A stretch of DNA of 64,000 nucleotides from JBBDIM01 sp040880405 (GCA_040880405.1 JBBDIM010000079.1:1-64000); one strand, 5' to 3'; counted from the first letter of the stretch, positions 9,105 through 18,992 are shown. Numbers and translations: made by a program. The notes: a model not told the origin generated them from the letters alone.

Positions 9105-9169
9105 CGTATGGTCAGGTGATTGGCCGCCGACAGGTTCGACTTCTTCAGGAAAAGGTGGCTTAGCCGCTC

Positions 9170-10078
9170 ATGTCTGGTTATCAGATCACGCATCTCAAGC
9201 AGTTGGAAGCGGAAAGCATCCACGTCATCCGCGAAGTGGCCGCCGAGTTTGAAAACCCGGTGATGCTTTACTCGGTGGGTAAGGATTCCTCCGTGATGGT
9301 CCACTTGGCCCTCAAGGCGTTCTATCCGGCGAAGCCTCCCTTTCCGCTGATGCATGTCGACACGACGTGGAAATTCAAGGAGATGATCCAGTTCCGGGAA
9401 GATTACGCCCGCAAGGAGCTGGGACTCGATCTGATCGTCCATATCAACGAGGAAGGCAAGGCGGTCGGCATTGATCCATTCGAGGACAGTGTCCGCCACA
9501 CCGACTTGATGAAGACTGTTTCGCTCAGGCAGGCGCTCGACAAATACAAATTCGACGCGGCTTTCGGTGGTGCGAGACGAGACGAGGAAAAGTCCAGGGC
9601 CAAAGAGCGGGTCTTTTCCTTCCGCGATAAGAACCACCGCTGGGATCCCAAGAACCAGCGCCCGGAACTTTGGAACCTGTACAACGCCCGGGTCAACAAG
9701 GGAGAGAGCATTCGCGTGTTCCCTCTTTCGAACTGGACCGAGCTCGACGTCTGGCAATACATTCACCTGGAAAGCATCCCGATCGTTCCCCTGTATTACT
9801 CGGCGGTTCGCCCGGTGGTGTGGCGAAACGATATGTGGATCTTGGTCGATGACGAACGATTGGAACTCCGCGAGGGAGAAAAGGTGGAGCAGAAGATGGT
9901 GCGGTTCCGCACACTCGGCTGCTATCCGTTGACCGGGGCGGTGGAATCCGAGGCGGTGACACTGCCCGATATCATCCAGGAAATGCTCCTGACGACCACC
10001 TCCGAACGTCAGGGCCGGGCCATCGACAAAGACCAAGGGGCCTCAATGGAGAAGAAGAAACAGGAAGGCTATTTCTAG
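9170..10078 (+). CDS. cysD: Sulfate adenylyltransferase subunit 2
   Basis: CysD is the catalytic PP-loop ATPase subunit of ATP sulfurylase; with CysN it makes adenylyl sulfate from ATP and sulfate. The 302-residue length is standard. Visible motifs are the PP-loop YSVGKDSSVMVHLA (about residues 35-48), MHVDTTWKFKEM, FGGARRDEEKSRAKER and the C-terminal QGRAIDKDQGASMEKKKQEGYF region (last 22 residues), all strongly conserved in CysD. cysNC follows 60 bp downstream, so the two are probably co-transcribed. The Shine-Dalgarno is weak, with AGGAAAAGG about 15 nt from the ATG. Confidence 0.96.
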   Translation: MSGYQITHLKQLEAESIHVIREVAAEFENPVMLYSVGKDSSVMVHLALKAFYPAKPPFPLMHVDTTWKFKEMIQFREDYARKELGLDLIVHINEEGKAVGIDPFEDSVRHTDLMKTVSLRQALDKYKFDAAFGGARRDEEKSRAKERVFSFRDKNHRWDPKNQRPELWNLYNARVNKGESIRVFPLSNWTELDVWQYIHLESIPIVPLYYSAVRPVVWRNDMWILVDDERLELREGEKVEQKMVRFRTLGCYPLTGAVESEAVTLPDIIQEMLLTTTSERQGRAIDKDQGASMEKKKQEGYF

Positions 10079-10138
10079 CCCGCCGACGACTTCTGGTCTC
10101 GCCGAACAAAAACTACCTCCCACTAACCGTAAGTTGCT

Positions 10139-12070
10139 ATGTCCCACAAATCGGACCTGATCGCCACCGACATCAACGCCTACCTGGCTCAGCACGAACA
10201 AAAAGAACTGTTGCGGTTCATCACGTGCGGCAGTGTCGATGACGGCAAGAGCACGCTCATTGGCAAGCTGTTGATCGAATCGAAGGCGGCCTACGAGGAC
10301 CAACTCGCTACCCTGCAGCGAGACTCCACGGTGCATGGTACGGTCACTGGCGAGATCGATCCGGCCCTGTTGACCGATGGTTTGAAGGCGGAGCGGGAAC
10401 AAGGCATCACGATCGACGTCGCCTACCGTTACTTCTCGACCGCCAAACGCAAGTTCATCATCGCCGATACCCCCGGTCATGAACAATACACGCGAAACAT
10501 GGCGACCGGGGCCTCGACTGCCGACCTGGCGATCATCCTGATCGACGCGCGGCATGGCGTGATGACCCAAACCAAGCGACACAGCTTTATCACCTCGCTG
10601 CTGGGGATTCGCCACATTGTGGTCGCCATCAACAAGATGGACCTCATGGACTATAGCCAAGAGGTGTACGAGCAAATCAAGCAGGACTACATCACCTTCG
10701 CCGCCAAGATGTCGGCCGACGATGTTCACTTTATCCCCATGTCGGCCCTCAAGGGGGACAACCTCGTCGAGAAAAGCCCTCACATGCCGTGGTACGACGG
10801 GGCAACCTTGATGCACATGCTGGAAAATCTGTACATCGGATCGGACCGCAACCTGCGGGATTTCCGGTTCCCGGTGCAGTACGTCAACCGTCCGAATCTC
10901 AACTTCCGCGGCTTTTGCGGCACGGTCGCGTCCGGGGCCATCCGGCCCGGCGAAGAAGTAATGGTCCTCCCTTCCAAGCGGACCAGCAAAGTGAAGTCGA
11001 TTGTCACGATGGATGGCGATCTGGAAGAGGCCTACGCGCCCCTTTCCGTCACTTTGACGCTGGAAGATGAAATCGATTGCAGCCGAGGCGACATGATCGT
11101 GCGGCCAGGCAACCTGCCCAAGGTCGATAGCAACTTCGACGCGATGCTTGTCTGGATGGCCGAGGAGCCGATGGTGCCTGGCAAGCAGTACTACTTCAAA
11201 CACACGACGCAAACTATTCCCGGATCAGTCACCACGCTCCGTTATCAGGTTGATGTCAACACACTGCATCGCAAGGATAGCCCGACACTCAAACTAAACG
11301 AGATTGGGCGGTGTGCCGTCCGCTTGAATCAGGCGATCTGCTACGACGCGTACACCAGCAATCACGGCAGCGGTTCATTCGTGGTCATCGACTACATGAC
11401 CAACCGAACCGTCGCAGCCGGGATGATTATCGACCGCGGCTCGCGCTTCGCCGGTGCCCACTGGGATCAAGAAGTGGCGGAGACCCTTGATGTCGTCAAA
11501 GGGAATGTTTCCACCGAAGAACGAGCGGCACGATTCGGCCAGAAACCGGCCACGGTCCTGCTAACTGGTTTAGCCGGTGCCGGCAAGACGACCATCGCGT
11601 ACGCCTTGGAACGCCGACTATTCGACGAAGGCCGAGGCTGTACCGTACTGGACGGGCAAAACCTGCGATCCGGTATCAGCCGAGATTTGGGCTTCTCCGC
11701 CGAAGAGCGGTCAGAGAATCTCCGTCGAGGAGCGGAAATCGCTCGCTTGGTGAACGACGCTGGCCTGTTGTGCATCTGCTCGTTTGTCGCCCCGAACGAG
11801 GAAATCCGCCAAAAGGCGGCCGAGGTGGTCGGGACCGATCGCTTCCTGGTGGTTCATCTGTCCGCCCCGATCGAAGTTTGCCGCAAGCGAGATGACTCCG
11901 GGCTTTACGAAAAGGCAGACGCCGGTGAAATCGACAACTTCCCCGGAGTCAGCTACGAGTACGAACCGCCCCACAGCCCCGATTTGGTGCTGCCCACGCA
12001 CGAGGTGAACATCGCGCATTGCGTCGATCAAATCATCTCTCTCATGAAGAACCGCGGCCTCATCGACTAG
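10139..12070 (+). CDS. cysNC: Bifunctional sulfate adenylyltransferase subunit 1 / adenylylsulfate kinase
   Basis: This fusion supplies both the GTPase subunit of ATP sulfurylase and APS kinase, so one polypeptide plus CysD takes sulfate to PAPS. The N-terminal part (about 1-440) is an EF-Tu-like GTPase with G1 GSVDDGKST (31-39), G3 DTPGHEQYTRNM and G4 NKMD. The C-terminal part (about 460-643) is APS kinase, with P-loop GLAGAGKTT near 476-484, LDGQNLRSG and DLGFSAEERSENLRR. The P-loop reads GLAGAGKTT where GLSGSGKST is more usual; Lys and Thr are kept. No PAPS reductase or sulfite reductase gene is visible nearby, so PAPS may serve sulfation or a distant reduction operon. Confidence 0.95.
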   Translation: MSHKSDLIATDINAYLAQHEQKELLRFITCGSVDDGKSTLIGKLLIESKAAYEDQLATLQRDSTVHGTVTGEIDPALLTDGLKAEREQGITIDVAYRYFSTAKRKFIIADTPGHEQYTRNMATGASTADLAIILIDARHGVMTQTKRHSFITSLLGIRHIVVAINKMDLMDYSQEVYEQIKQDYITFAAKMSADDVHFIPMSALKGDNLVEKSPHMPWYDGATLMHMLENLYIGSDRNLRDFRFPVQYVNRPNLNFRGFCGTVASGAIRPGEEVMVLPSKRTSKVKSIVTMDGDLEEAYAPLSVTLTLEDEIDCSRGDMIVRPGNLPKVDSNFDAMLVWMAEEPMVPGKQYYFKHTTQTIPGSVTTLRYQVDVNTLHRKDSPTLKLNEIGRCAVRLNQAICYDAYTSNHGSGSFVVIDYMTNRTVAAGMIIDRGSRFAGAHWDQEVAETLDVVKGNVSTEERAARFGQKPATVLLTGLAGAGKTTIAYALERRLFDEGRGCTVLDGQNLRSGISRDLGFSAEERSENLRRGAEIARLVNDAGLLCICSFVAPNEEIRQKAAEVVGTDRFLVVHLSAPIEVCRKRDDSGLYEKADAGEIDNFPGVSYEYEPPHSPDLVLPTHEVNIAHCVDQIISLMKNRGLID

Positions 12071-12168
12071 TGTTTTGCGAGTTGCACGAAATTTGAAACT
12101 CCAGTAGGTTAAAGGGTTTGTCCCCCCGGCTCCTTGCCCCACTCTCGCATTGTAAGAGTCTTTCGCTC

Positions 12169-13500
12169 ATGAAAATCGCCCCGGTTTTGGTTCTTCTGGC
12201 CACGGTTCCGCTGATGATCGGCTGCCCCAGTTCCGCGCCCCAAACGGAACCCAAGCCACAAGATCAAACGGCACCGGAAGGGAGTTCTTCCAGCCCCTCG
12301 GCGGAGAGTGAGCCAGCCCCCAAGGACGATCCGGAGGCGGTCGCCGCGCTGGAGTCACTCGGGGCCGGCTTGACCAAGGACAACCAAGGCAACGTCACGC
12401 GAATCGACCTCACCAAGATCGTGATCGAGGACGAAACCAATTTAGCCCCCTTGGCCAAATTACCCCATCTGATCCTGCTCAAATTTTACGGTGCGGCGAT
12501 CACCGACCAGACGACAGAGTACCTCAAGGATCACACCAAGCTCCGGGACATTACCTTCTCGAACACCGGCATCACCGACGCCGGTTTGGCCAACCTGACC
12601 AATAGCAAGGCAATGTCGGCCCTGGGGCTCCAGCGGACTGATATCTCGAACGATGGCCTGAAAATCATCGCGCAGTTTCCGCAGATGCGGTATCTCGATC
12701 TGCGCTACTGCAACGTCAACGACGACGGCATGGTCCATCTGAAGGACCTCAAAAACATGCAGGTGCTGCGGTTGGAAGGGGCGTTCGTCGGCGATGAGGG
12801 ACTGAAGCACCTGCAAGGCTTGACGAAGATGAAATTCCTGAACCTGCGTGACCGCGCAGTGACCGACCTGGGGATGAGTTATCTCAAAGGAATGAAGGAC
12901 CTGGAAACCTTGGAGATGAACGGCGTGTCGGTGACCGACGAGGGGGTCGCTCATTTGGCCGACCTCACCAAAATGAAGAACCTGCAGCTCTTCCGAACCA
13001 AGGTGACCGACGAGGGGCTCAAGCACCTGAAAAACATGACCCAGCTAGAGGACCTCAGCTTGCGGGAAACGCCGGTCCGGGGTGAGGGATTCGCGGATTT
13101 GACGGGGCTTCAATCACTCAAACGGATCGATGTGAGCGAGACATCCTTCAGTGACGAAGGGCTGGAACATATCGGCCAATTGGCCAATCTTGAAGCCCTG
13201 AACCTATGGGACACTTTCATTTCCGACGACGGGCTCGCCTCGATCGCCGGTTTGGAAAACATGAAGGAGCTGAACTTCGAAAACGTCGATCTGACCGATC
13301 GCGGCATCGAGCACCTGGCCGGAATGACCAAGATGACTCACCTGAATCTGAAGAGTAACGGCGCGGTGACTGATGATTCGATTGAGGTGATTAAGAAGTT
13401 CACGAACTTGAAAAGCCTTGACGTGTCGTTCACACGGATCTCCGAGGATGGGCTTGAGGCGATCCGGGAAGCGGCCCCCGACGTGAAGATCAAGTGGTAA
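12169..13500 (+). CDS. Leucine-rich-repeat lipoprotein
   Basis: The 443-residue protein starts with a lipoprotein signal (hydrophobic APVLVLLATVPLMIGC, lipidation Cys at residue 22). A Pro/Ser/Glu-rich linker follows to about residue 60. The remainder is roughly fourteen leucine-rich repeats of about 24 residues with the pattern VTDEGLKHLKNMTQLEDL. LRR lipoproteins are abundant in planctomycetes and likely bind partners at the periplasm or cell surface; the ligand is unknown. The frame is open back to a TTG at 12118, but the signal peptide and ATG at 12169 fix the likely start. A clear terminator follows at 13531. Confidence 0.85.
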   Translation: MKIAPVLVLLATVPLMIGCPSSAPQTEPKPQDQTAPEGSSSSPSAESEPAPKDDPEAVAALESLGAGLTKDNQGNVTRIDLTKIVIEDETNLAPLAKLPHLILLKFYGAAITDQTTEYLKDHTKLRDITFSNTGITDAGLANLTNSKAMSALGLQRTDISNDGLKIIAQFPQMRYLDLRYCNVNDDGMVHLKDLKNMQVLRLEGAFVGDEGLKHLQGLTKMKFLNLRDRAVTDLGMSYLKGMKDLETLEMNGVSVTDEGVAHLADLTKMKNLQLFRTKVTDEGLKHLKNMTQLEDLSLRETPVRGEGFADLTGLQSLKRIDVSETSFSDEGLEHIGQLANLEALNLWDTFISDDGLASIAGLENMKELNFENVDLTDRGIEHLAGMTKMTHLNLKSNGAVTDDSIEVIKKFTNLKSLDVSFTRISEDGLEAIREAAPDVKIKW

Positions 13501-13530
13501 GCTTGCCACCAATAATCACTGCCAATACAG

Positions 13531-13557
13531 AGAGCACGACTTTACCAGTCGTGCTCT
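13531..13557 (+). terminator. Intrinsic terminator after the LRR gene
   Basis: AGAGCACGAC (13531-13540) and GTCGTGCTCT (13548-13557) form a perfect 10-bp stem with a 7-nt loop. A T-rich tail (TTGTTGTTT) follows. It lies 30 bp past the LRR lipoprotein stop. Confidence 0.8.
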
Positions 13558-13597
13558 TGTTGTTTGGTGGGAAACCCCGAGGGGTGGGTGAGACCTC

Positions 13598-14266
13598 TCA
13601 AGGATCCAGCGCCTGCCGAAGCGGACACGTTTCGCCGCTGCTTTCTCCCCGCCGGTATCGGGAAAGTAGCTGCTTGGAACGCTGGGCCAGCATCCGGCGG
13701 ATCTCGCGACGTTTGCCTTTCACACGGGGAATGACCATCGTGTCGTAGCCGGTGGTTTGGTGCCGCATCCAGGCGATCACGGCCGCCTCGGCCCGCTGTT
13801 CGATGGGGATTCGCTTGGTGCGTGCCACCGTGCCGCTGCCGACCGGTGTGGCATGGTGGGCAACCGCTTGGGCGATTTGCTTCGCCAATTCGCCATGGTT
13901 GGGATGAAAATCGAGATAGGCGACGACCGCCTCATAGAAGTCGGTGACGTACTCTCCCTGGGCTTTCTCGCGGCGTTTGACATCCGCGACTCTCCGCTTG
14001 GCGTAGCTCTCGGTCGAGCGTTCCGCTTCTAGGTCCGCTTTGATTCGCGCAATCGTCTCGGCCGGGGCCCAAACCCCGCGCGAAAAAACCTTCCGTCCCT
14101 TTTTCTCCTGCAGCACCCAATGCTCGCCCGCGGCTTTAACCCTTCGAGTCAACGCGGCATCGCCGGGCGGAAGCAGTTCCCAGTTTTTCGGTACCGAGGA
14201 CATTTTTCCATCCGCGGAGCGAACGGTTCCGGAGGTCGGCCCGGGGGTGAAAATCTGACCGGTCAT
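13598..14266 (-). CDS. DUF2293-type protein
   Basis: The 222-residue basic protein has a conserved-looking C-terminal half (about 125-205) with HPNHGELAKQIAQAVAHHA, AVIAWMRHQTTGYDTM and IPRVKGKRREIRRMLA. I associate this pattern with DUF2293, a bacterial family of unknown function. The N-terminal half is charged and carries GDAALTRRVKAAGEHWVL. The start at 14266 is supported by AAGGAAG about 10 nt upstream; the frame is open for another 59 codons that look non-coding. It stands alone, convergent with the LRR gene and preceded by dispersed-repeat copy 2. A nucleic-acid role is possible from its basic character, but that is a guess. Confidence 0.65.
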   Translation of the reverse strand: MTGQIFTPGPTSGTVRSADGKMSSVPKNWELLPPGDAALTRRVKAAGEHWVLQEKKGRKVFSRGVWAPAETIARIKADLEAERSTESYAKRRVADVKRREKAQGEYVTDFYEAVVAYLDFHPNHGELAKQIAQAVAHHATPVGSGTVARTKRIPIEQRAEAAVIAWMRHQTTGYDTMVIPRVKGKRREIRRMLAQRSKQLLSRYRRGESSGETCPLRQALDP

Positions 14267-14403
14267 ACGATGTTCCGCTTCCTTGCGAATTGGTTGCCAA
14301 GAGGGTTTGGTTCGCCGGTGGAATCGGAGGATGACTTCAATCCAGCGGCGCGAGCCAACCATGATACCAGACGCGACTTGGGACGGTGTCCCGTGGCTGG
14401 TAC

Positions 14404-14475
14404 AAAACTGGGCCTTTGGCCCTTTGCTGGGGCGCGGGTACACACTTCTCCCACGCTCTTTGCGAGCGTTGCTAC
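14404..14475 (+). repeat. Dispersed intergenic repeat, copy 2
   Basis: This copy matches the reverse complement of 60-134, with the same order of blocks (GGGCCTTTGGCCCTTTG, CGCGGGTA, CTTTGCGAGCGT) and a deletion of about 6 nt near its middle. It lies between the start of the DUF2293 gene and the end of the DUF1501 gene. Confidence 0.6.
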
Positions 14476-14509
14476 GACGCGCTTTCGCGGAGGGTAAACA
14501 ACGCAGTCG

Positions 14510-15991
14510 CTACGCCAAAACTCCCTTTACTACGTCCCCATGCACATCGGTCAGCCGGTATTGGCGACCTTGGTAGCGGAACGTCAGCCGGGTGTGATCG
14601 ATCCCGCAGAGGTGCAGCATCGTCGCTTGCATGTCGTGTACGTGGACTGGGTTTTCAGTGATGTTCCAGCCGAATTCGTCGGTTGCGCCGTACACGCTGC
14701 CCGGTTTCACGCCACCGCCGGCCATCCACCAACTGTACGCTTTGCCGAAGTGGTCTCGGCCGTTGGGGCTATCGGGATTGCCTTGCCCAAACGGCGTGCG
14801 GCCGAACTCGCCTCCCCACACTACCAGGGTGTCATCCAACATGCCCCGTTCCTTGAGGTCCATGACCAGCGCGGCGGAGGGTGCGTCGGTATCGACACAC
14901 TGCTGCTCCAACTGGGTAAACAGGTTACTGTGCTGATCCCAACCGGAGTGCATCAACTGCACGAACCCCACGCCCCGTTCCAGCAACCTTCGCGCGATCA
15001 GACAATTGTTGGCGTACGTACCCTTGTTCAAGGCATCCGGGCCGTACCGGTCGAGGGTGGCCTGGGTCTCGTTGGAAAAATCGACCAAGTCCGGCACGCT
15101 TGACTGCATCCGAAACGCCATCTCATACTGCGAGATCCGCGTATCGATCTCGGGATCGCCATATTCCGCGCGGTGGGCGGCGTTCAGCGCGGCGATATCA
15201 TCCAACAAGACCCGGCGGCCCGCCTTGCTAACGCCAGGCGGATTGGCCAGGTAGGGGACGAGATCCCCGCTGTTTTGAAAGCGGACCCCTTGGTATCGGC
15301 TCGGCAGAAATCCGCTGCCCCAGTAGTAGTCGAAGAAGAGCTGGCCGCAGGTTTTTCCTTTGTCACTGGAGGTCATCACGACGAAGGTGGGCAGGTTGTC
15401 GGTCTCGCTCCCCAGACCATACGAGAGCCAAGAACCCATGCTCGGCCGACCAGGGATTTGCGCCCCGGTCATGAAGTAGGTCACCCCAGGAGCATGATTC
15501 ACCGCCTCGGTGTGCATGCTCCGAACCAAGCAAAGCTCATCGGCGATCGCCCCGGTATGGGGCAGCATCTCGCTCATCCGAGTCCCGCACTGGCCGTACG
15601 CCTTGTGCGGTTTGATCGGCGGAACGCAGGGCCATTTGGCGTACCCGGAAGACATGGTCGAAAGCCGAGTGGTGCCGCGAACCGAATCGGGGATGTCCTT
15701 GCCGGAAAGCTCACGCAAGGCGGGTTTATCGTCGAACAGATCCACATGCGAGGGCCCTCCTCCTTGCCAGAAGACGACCACTCGTTTCGCCTTGGCCGCG
15801 TGATGCGGCAACTCCGGCAGCCCCGGCATCCCTCCCCTGCTCGGCTGAGAGACGCTGGCGTCGTTGCCAAGGACTTGATCTCGCCCCAAGAGCGACCCAA
15901 GCGCGGCCAGACCGATGCCGGACGCCGCCGAGCCGAACAATTGCCGGCGCGTGACGTGGGCCGCGTGGTCATGAAATAGTTCGAACGACAT
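14510..15991 (-). CDS. DUF1501 secreted protein (sulfatase-like fold, Tat signal)
   Basis: The 493-residue protein is a typical planctomycete DUF1501 member. It starts with a twin-arginine-type signal (TRRQLFG, Arg15-Arg16, then a hydrophobic GIGLAALGSLLG stretch). Conserved parts include KRVVVFWQGGGPSHVDLFDDKP near residue 70, HTGAIADELCLVRSMHTEAVNH, VVWGGEFGRTPFGQG and GRDHFGKAYSWWMAGGG. DUF1501 is distantly related to the alkaline phosphatase/sulfatase superfamily, but its activity is unknown. It lies 58 bp downstream of the PSCyt/DUF1553 gene on the same strand, the usual pairing in planctomycetes, which suggests a shared periplasmic function. Confidence 0.9.
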   Translation of the reverse strand: MSFELFHDHAAHVTRRQLFGSAASGIGLAALGSLLGRDQVLGNDASVSQPSRGGMPGLPELPHHAAKAKRVVVFWQGGGPSHVDLFDDKPALRELSGKDIPDSVRGTTRLSTMSSGYAKWPCVPPIKPHKAYGQCGTRMSEMLPHTGAIADELCLVRSMHTEAVNHAPGVTYFMTGAQIPGRPSMGSWLSYGLGSETDNLPTFVVMTSSDKGKTCGQLFFDYYWGSGFLPSRYQGVRFQNSGDLVPYLANPPGVSKAGRRVLLDDIAALNAAHRAEYGDPEIDTRISQYEMAFRMQSSVPDLVDFSNETQATLDRYGPDALNKGTYANNCLIARRLLERGVGFVQLMHSGWDQHSNLFTQLEQQCVDTDAPSAALVMDLKERGMLDDTLVVWGGEFGRTPFGQGNPDSPNGRDHFGKAYSWWMAGGGVKPGSVYGATDEFGWNITENPVHVHDMQATMLHLCGIDHTRLTFRYQGRQYRLTDVHGDVVKGVLA

Positions 15992-16049
15992 GGTCCTGCT
16001 CCTCAGGTCGAATTCATGGTCATCTGACGTGGTCGGGGACTCCGGGGAA

Positions 16050-18617
16050 TCACTCTCGGGTCAACGCCTCATCCAGATTCAGAATCCCTAGACAAACCGC
16101 CGTCAGGGCGGCGTGCTGGACGGGGTTCAGTTTTTCATCCCGGGGGGACTGGCCAACACTCAATAGCTTGACCGCCTCCTCCTCATCCGCTTGGTAAATG
16201 GCCAGTTGTTTTTCGTAGGCTTGCTGCAGGTAGGATAATTCCGACTCTTGGGGTGCCCGACACAGGATATGGCGAATGGCAAAGTCCAACTGCTCTTCCG
16301 GCACCTTCCCGGCCTGCATGCTGTTCTGGGCCAGAACCCTAGCCGCTTCGACCCAGGTCGGATCGTTGAGCGTGGTCAGGGCATGCAGCGGAGTGCTGGT
16401 CACCGATTGGCGGACGCGGCAGGCCTGACGATTCGACGTGTCGAACATATTGGCCGGGCCGACGGTCCGTCGCCAGAAGGTGTACAAGCTGCGGCGATAC
16501 AGGTCGCTGCCGGAGGACTGCGGATAAGTGAAGTCTCGCTCCTTGGTAATCGCCAAGGCCTCCCAAACATTGCCCGGCTGATAGGGATAGACCGGGGCAC
16601 CACCAATTTCTGTTTCCAATAAACCCGAAGACGCCAGCGCGATATCCCGCAACAGTGGCGAGGGCATCCGGAATCGGCTGGCCCGGGCATACAGTCGGTT
16701 CTCACTGTCGCGGTTTCGGTGCTCCTGGGTCATCCGGCTCGATTGCTGGTAGGTGGCGCTGGTGACGATCAGCCGGTGTAAATGTTTCATGCTCCAGCCC
16801 GACTTACGGAATTCCACCGCCAGCCAATCAAGCAAGTCTTTGTGCCGCGGGTACTCGCTTTGGACCCCAAAATCCTCGGAGGTCTTCACGATCCCGGTCC
16901 CGAAGAAGTGTTGCCACATCCGGTTCACCTGCACGCGGGCGGTGAGTGGATGTTCCGGTGAAACCAACCACTGGGCCAACCCCAGCCGATTGGCGGGGGC
17001 GGATGGGTCCATCTCCGGCAGAAACTCCGGCGTGCTGAAACTCACCTTTTCCAGCGGCTTCAAGTACTCGCCTCGATCGAGCACGTGGGTCTCACGGGGC
17101 CGCTCGTCGCTCATCACCATGACGCGGGGAATTTGGTCGCCGCGGTAGTTGGCTAATTCTTGCCGCGCGGTCTCGAACTGTCCGAGCGCCGGAATCTTTT
17201 CCTTGAGCTTGGGTCGTACTTTCTGATCGAACTGCTTCCGCAGTTCCTCGTTCAGTTTTCGAACCTCCTCCTCGCTGCGTTCCGCTTCCGGTTTCGCGAG
17301 CAGGTCTTTCAGCGGCTGAGGCAGTTCCTTGAAATCAGCTGATTCTGGATCCGCCGCAGGCCCCATGTGCCACTCTTCGAAGGCAGCGTCTAACGGAGCT
17401 TTGGCCTCCGCCTCAAGCGTCGCGATCTTCGTTTCGAACTCGGCGATGCGAGCCTTGTTCTCTTCGGTGGGAAGCTCCATGAATGGGGCCGCCACGCGAA
17501 TCCGCGACGATTGACGCTGCGGAGTCCCCGACTCGGGCACTCGGTTGAAGGCATCGAGCATCTGGTAATAGTCGCGCTGGGTGATTGGATCGTACTTGTG
17601 ATCGTGACACTGAGCGCAGGCCATCGTCAGGCCGAGCCAAGTGGTGGCGGTGGTGTCGATCCGATCGAAGAGGATCACAAACCGCTGCTCTTCGGCAATC
17701 GCCCCTCCTTCACCGTTCAAGAGGTGGTTCCGATTGAAACCGCTGGCGATCTTTTGATCGGTCGTGGCATCCGGCAATAAATCTCCGGCCAATTGCCAGA
17801 TGGTGAATTGGTCGAACGGCAGGTCCTCGTTCAAGGCCCGGACAACCCAGTCGCGCCAGATCCACTGCCAGGTATCGCCATCCTGCTGAAAGCCGTTACT
17901 GTCGGCATAGCGAGCGGCGTCGAGCCATGGCAAAGCCATCCGCTCGCCGTAGTGAGGACTTTCGAGCAAACGGTCGACCAGCTTCTCGTACGCCTCGGGA
18001 TCGGTATCGGCGATAAATGCCTCCACCTCGGCCGGGGTCGGCGGCAAGCCGATCAAGTCGATCGACAACCGTTTGATCAACGTCGCGCGGTCCGCTTCCG
18101 GCGAAGGGGACAGCTCCTCCTGCTCCAGCTTCGCCAAGACGAAACGATCGATCGGGTTTCTCGGCCAAGACGCGTGAGTCACTTCCGGCTGCGTAGGGCG
18201 GACTGGTGGCTCAAACGACCAGTGTTCTTGAAACTTCGCTCCCTGATCGATCCAACGCTTTAAGATCGCTTTTTGCTCTTCCGAGATCCGCCGATTCGAA
18301 TCGGGCGGGGGCATCATCAGGTCGGGATCGGTGGCTAGGATGCGGTTGATTAGCTCACTCGCGTCCGACTTTCCCGGGACGATTGCCTCGGCGTGGATCG
18401 CTTCTTCGCGAAGGTCGAGCCGCAGCCCCGCCTCCCTGGTATTTGGATCTTGGCCGTGGCAAAAGAAGCAATTCTCGGAGAGGATCGGACGGATATCGCG
18501 GTTGTACTCCAGACGATCCTCTGCCAAAACTACGGTTGGCCCGAGCATTAGCAGGCACAACAGGAGTCCGGTCCATTGTTGGCGGTTCATGATGGAAGCT
18601 CGAAGGTTTTCAGCCAT
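16050..18617 (-). CDS. PSCyt1-DUF1549-DUF1553 secreted cytochrome-like protein
   Basis: The 855-residue protein has a signal peptide (TGLLLCLLMLGPTVVLA). A planctomycete cytochrome C domain follows, with haem-binding CFFCH (Cys50, Cys53, His54) in RPILSENCFFCHGQD. Next come DUF1549 (about 150-370, with DRFVLAKLEQEELSPSPEA and WLDAARYADSNGFQQDGD) and DUF1553 (about 560-800, with NRLGLAQWLVSPEHPLTARV and FDTSNRQACRVRQ). The domain order is diagnostic for planctomycetes. It heads the pair with the DUF1501 gene. ATG 18617 and an internal ATG at 18590 are both possible starts, and neither has a clear Shine-Dalgarno. The substrate is unknown; a redox role is inferred from the single haem motif. Confidence 0.92.
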   Translation of the reverse strand: MAENLRASIMNRQQWTGLLLCLLMLGPTVVLAEDRLEYNRDIRPILSENCFFCHGQDPNTREAGLRLDLREEAIHAEAIVPGKSDASELINRILATDPDLMMPPPDSNRRISEEQKAILKRWIDQGAKFQEHWSFEPPVRPTQPEVTHASWPRNPIDRFVLAKLEQEELSPSPEADRATLIKRLSIDLIGLPPTPAEVEAFIADTDPEAYEKLVDRLLESPHYGERMALPWLDAARYADSNGFQQDGDTWQWIWRDWVVRALNEDLPFDQFTIWQLAGDLLPDATTDQKIASGFNRNHLLNGEGGAIAEEQRFVILFDRIDTTATTWLGLTMACAQCHDHKYDPITQRDYYQMLDAFNRVPESGTPQRQSSRIRVAAPFMELPTEENKARIAEFETKIATLEAEAKAPLDAAFEEWHMGPAADPESADFKELPQPLKDLLAKPEAERSEEEVRKLNEELRKQFDQKVRPKLKEKIPALGQFETARQELANYRGDQIPRVMVMSDERPRETHVLDRGEYLKPLEKVSFSTPEFLPEMDPSAPANRLGLAQWLVSPEHPLTARVQVNRMWQHFFGTGIVKTSEDFGVQSEYPRHKDLLDWLAVEFRKSGWSMKHLHRLIVTSATYQQSSRMTQEHRNRDSENRLYARASRFRMPSPLLRDIALASSGLLETEIGGAPVYPYQPGNVWEALAITKERDFTYPQSSGSDLYRRSLYTFWRRTVGPANMFDTSNRQACRVRQSVTSTPLHALTTLNDPTWVEAARVLAQNSMQAGKVPEEQLDFAIRHILCRAPQESELSYLQQAYEKQLAIYQADEEEAVKLLSVGQSPRDEKLNPVQHAALTAVCLGILNLDEALTRE

Positions 18618-18992
18618 CGGTTTGGTTCAGACTTAAATTATCAACGGGCGGGGAAGTCGCGGGAAGCGGGAAGGAGGGCGCGGGGCAGGCATTGTCGGCG
18701 TGACGTGCGTCAGCCTTGACAGCGGCTTAATCGCAAATCGGGCGAAATTCTACCATCCCTGATTGTCGCAGAAATCTCGACTGCTGTCTCCTAAAATTCA
18801 GGCATAAAACGAGACAATGGCCCTCGTAATTGCCGTTTTCGCGGTGGCGTTTCCGCTGATCCGGGAAGCAGCCCCCCACTACTAGTGGTACATACAATCA
18901 GAGTTTAAGGGTGGCACTGGCGGCTTGTCCGGTGAGTGTGAAGTGCGAGGCAACTTTCCAACTCGTAATTTCAACCTGGACGGACCACTCGT
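18618..18992. other. Intergenic region without a recognised feature
   Basis: This 375-bp gap separates the PSCyt/DUF1553 start from the GNAT gene stop. I see no ORF with coding character, no tRNA-like cloverleaf and no terminator. A stretch near 18909-18932 (GGGTGGCACTGGCGGCTTG) resembles a fragment of a repeat I associate with planctomycete intergenic DNA, but no second copy exists in the window. Confidence 0.4.

Noticed and set aside
8939..11212. Two long minus-strand open frames (365 and 389 residues)
   Set aside because: They are antisense to cysD and cysNC and show only mirror composition of those genes.
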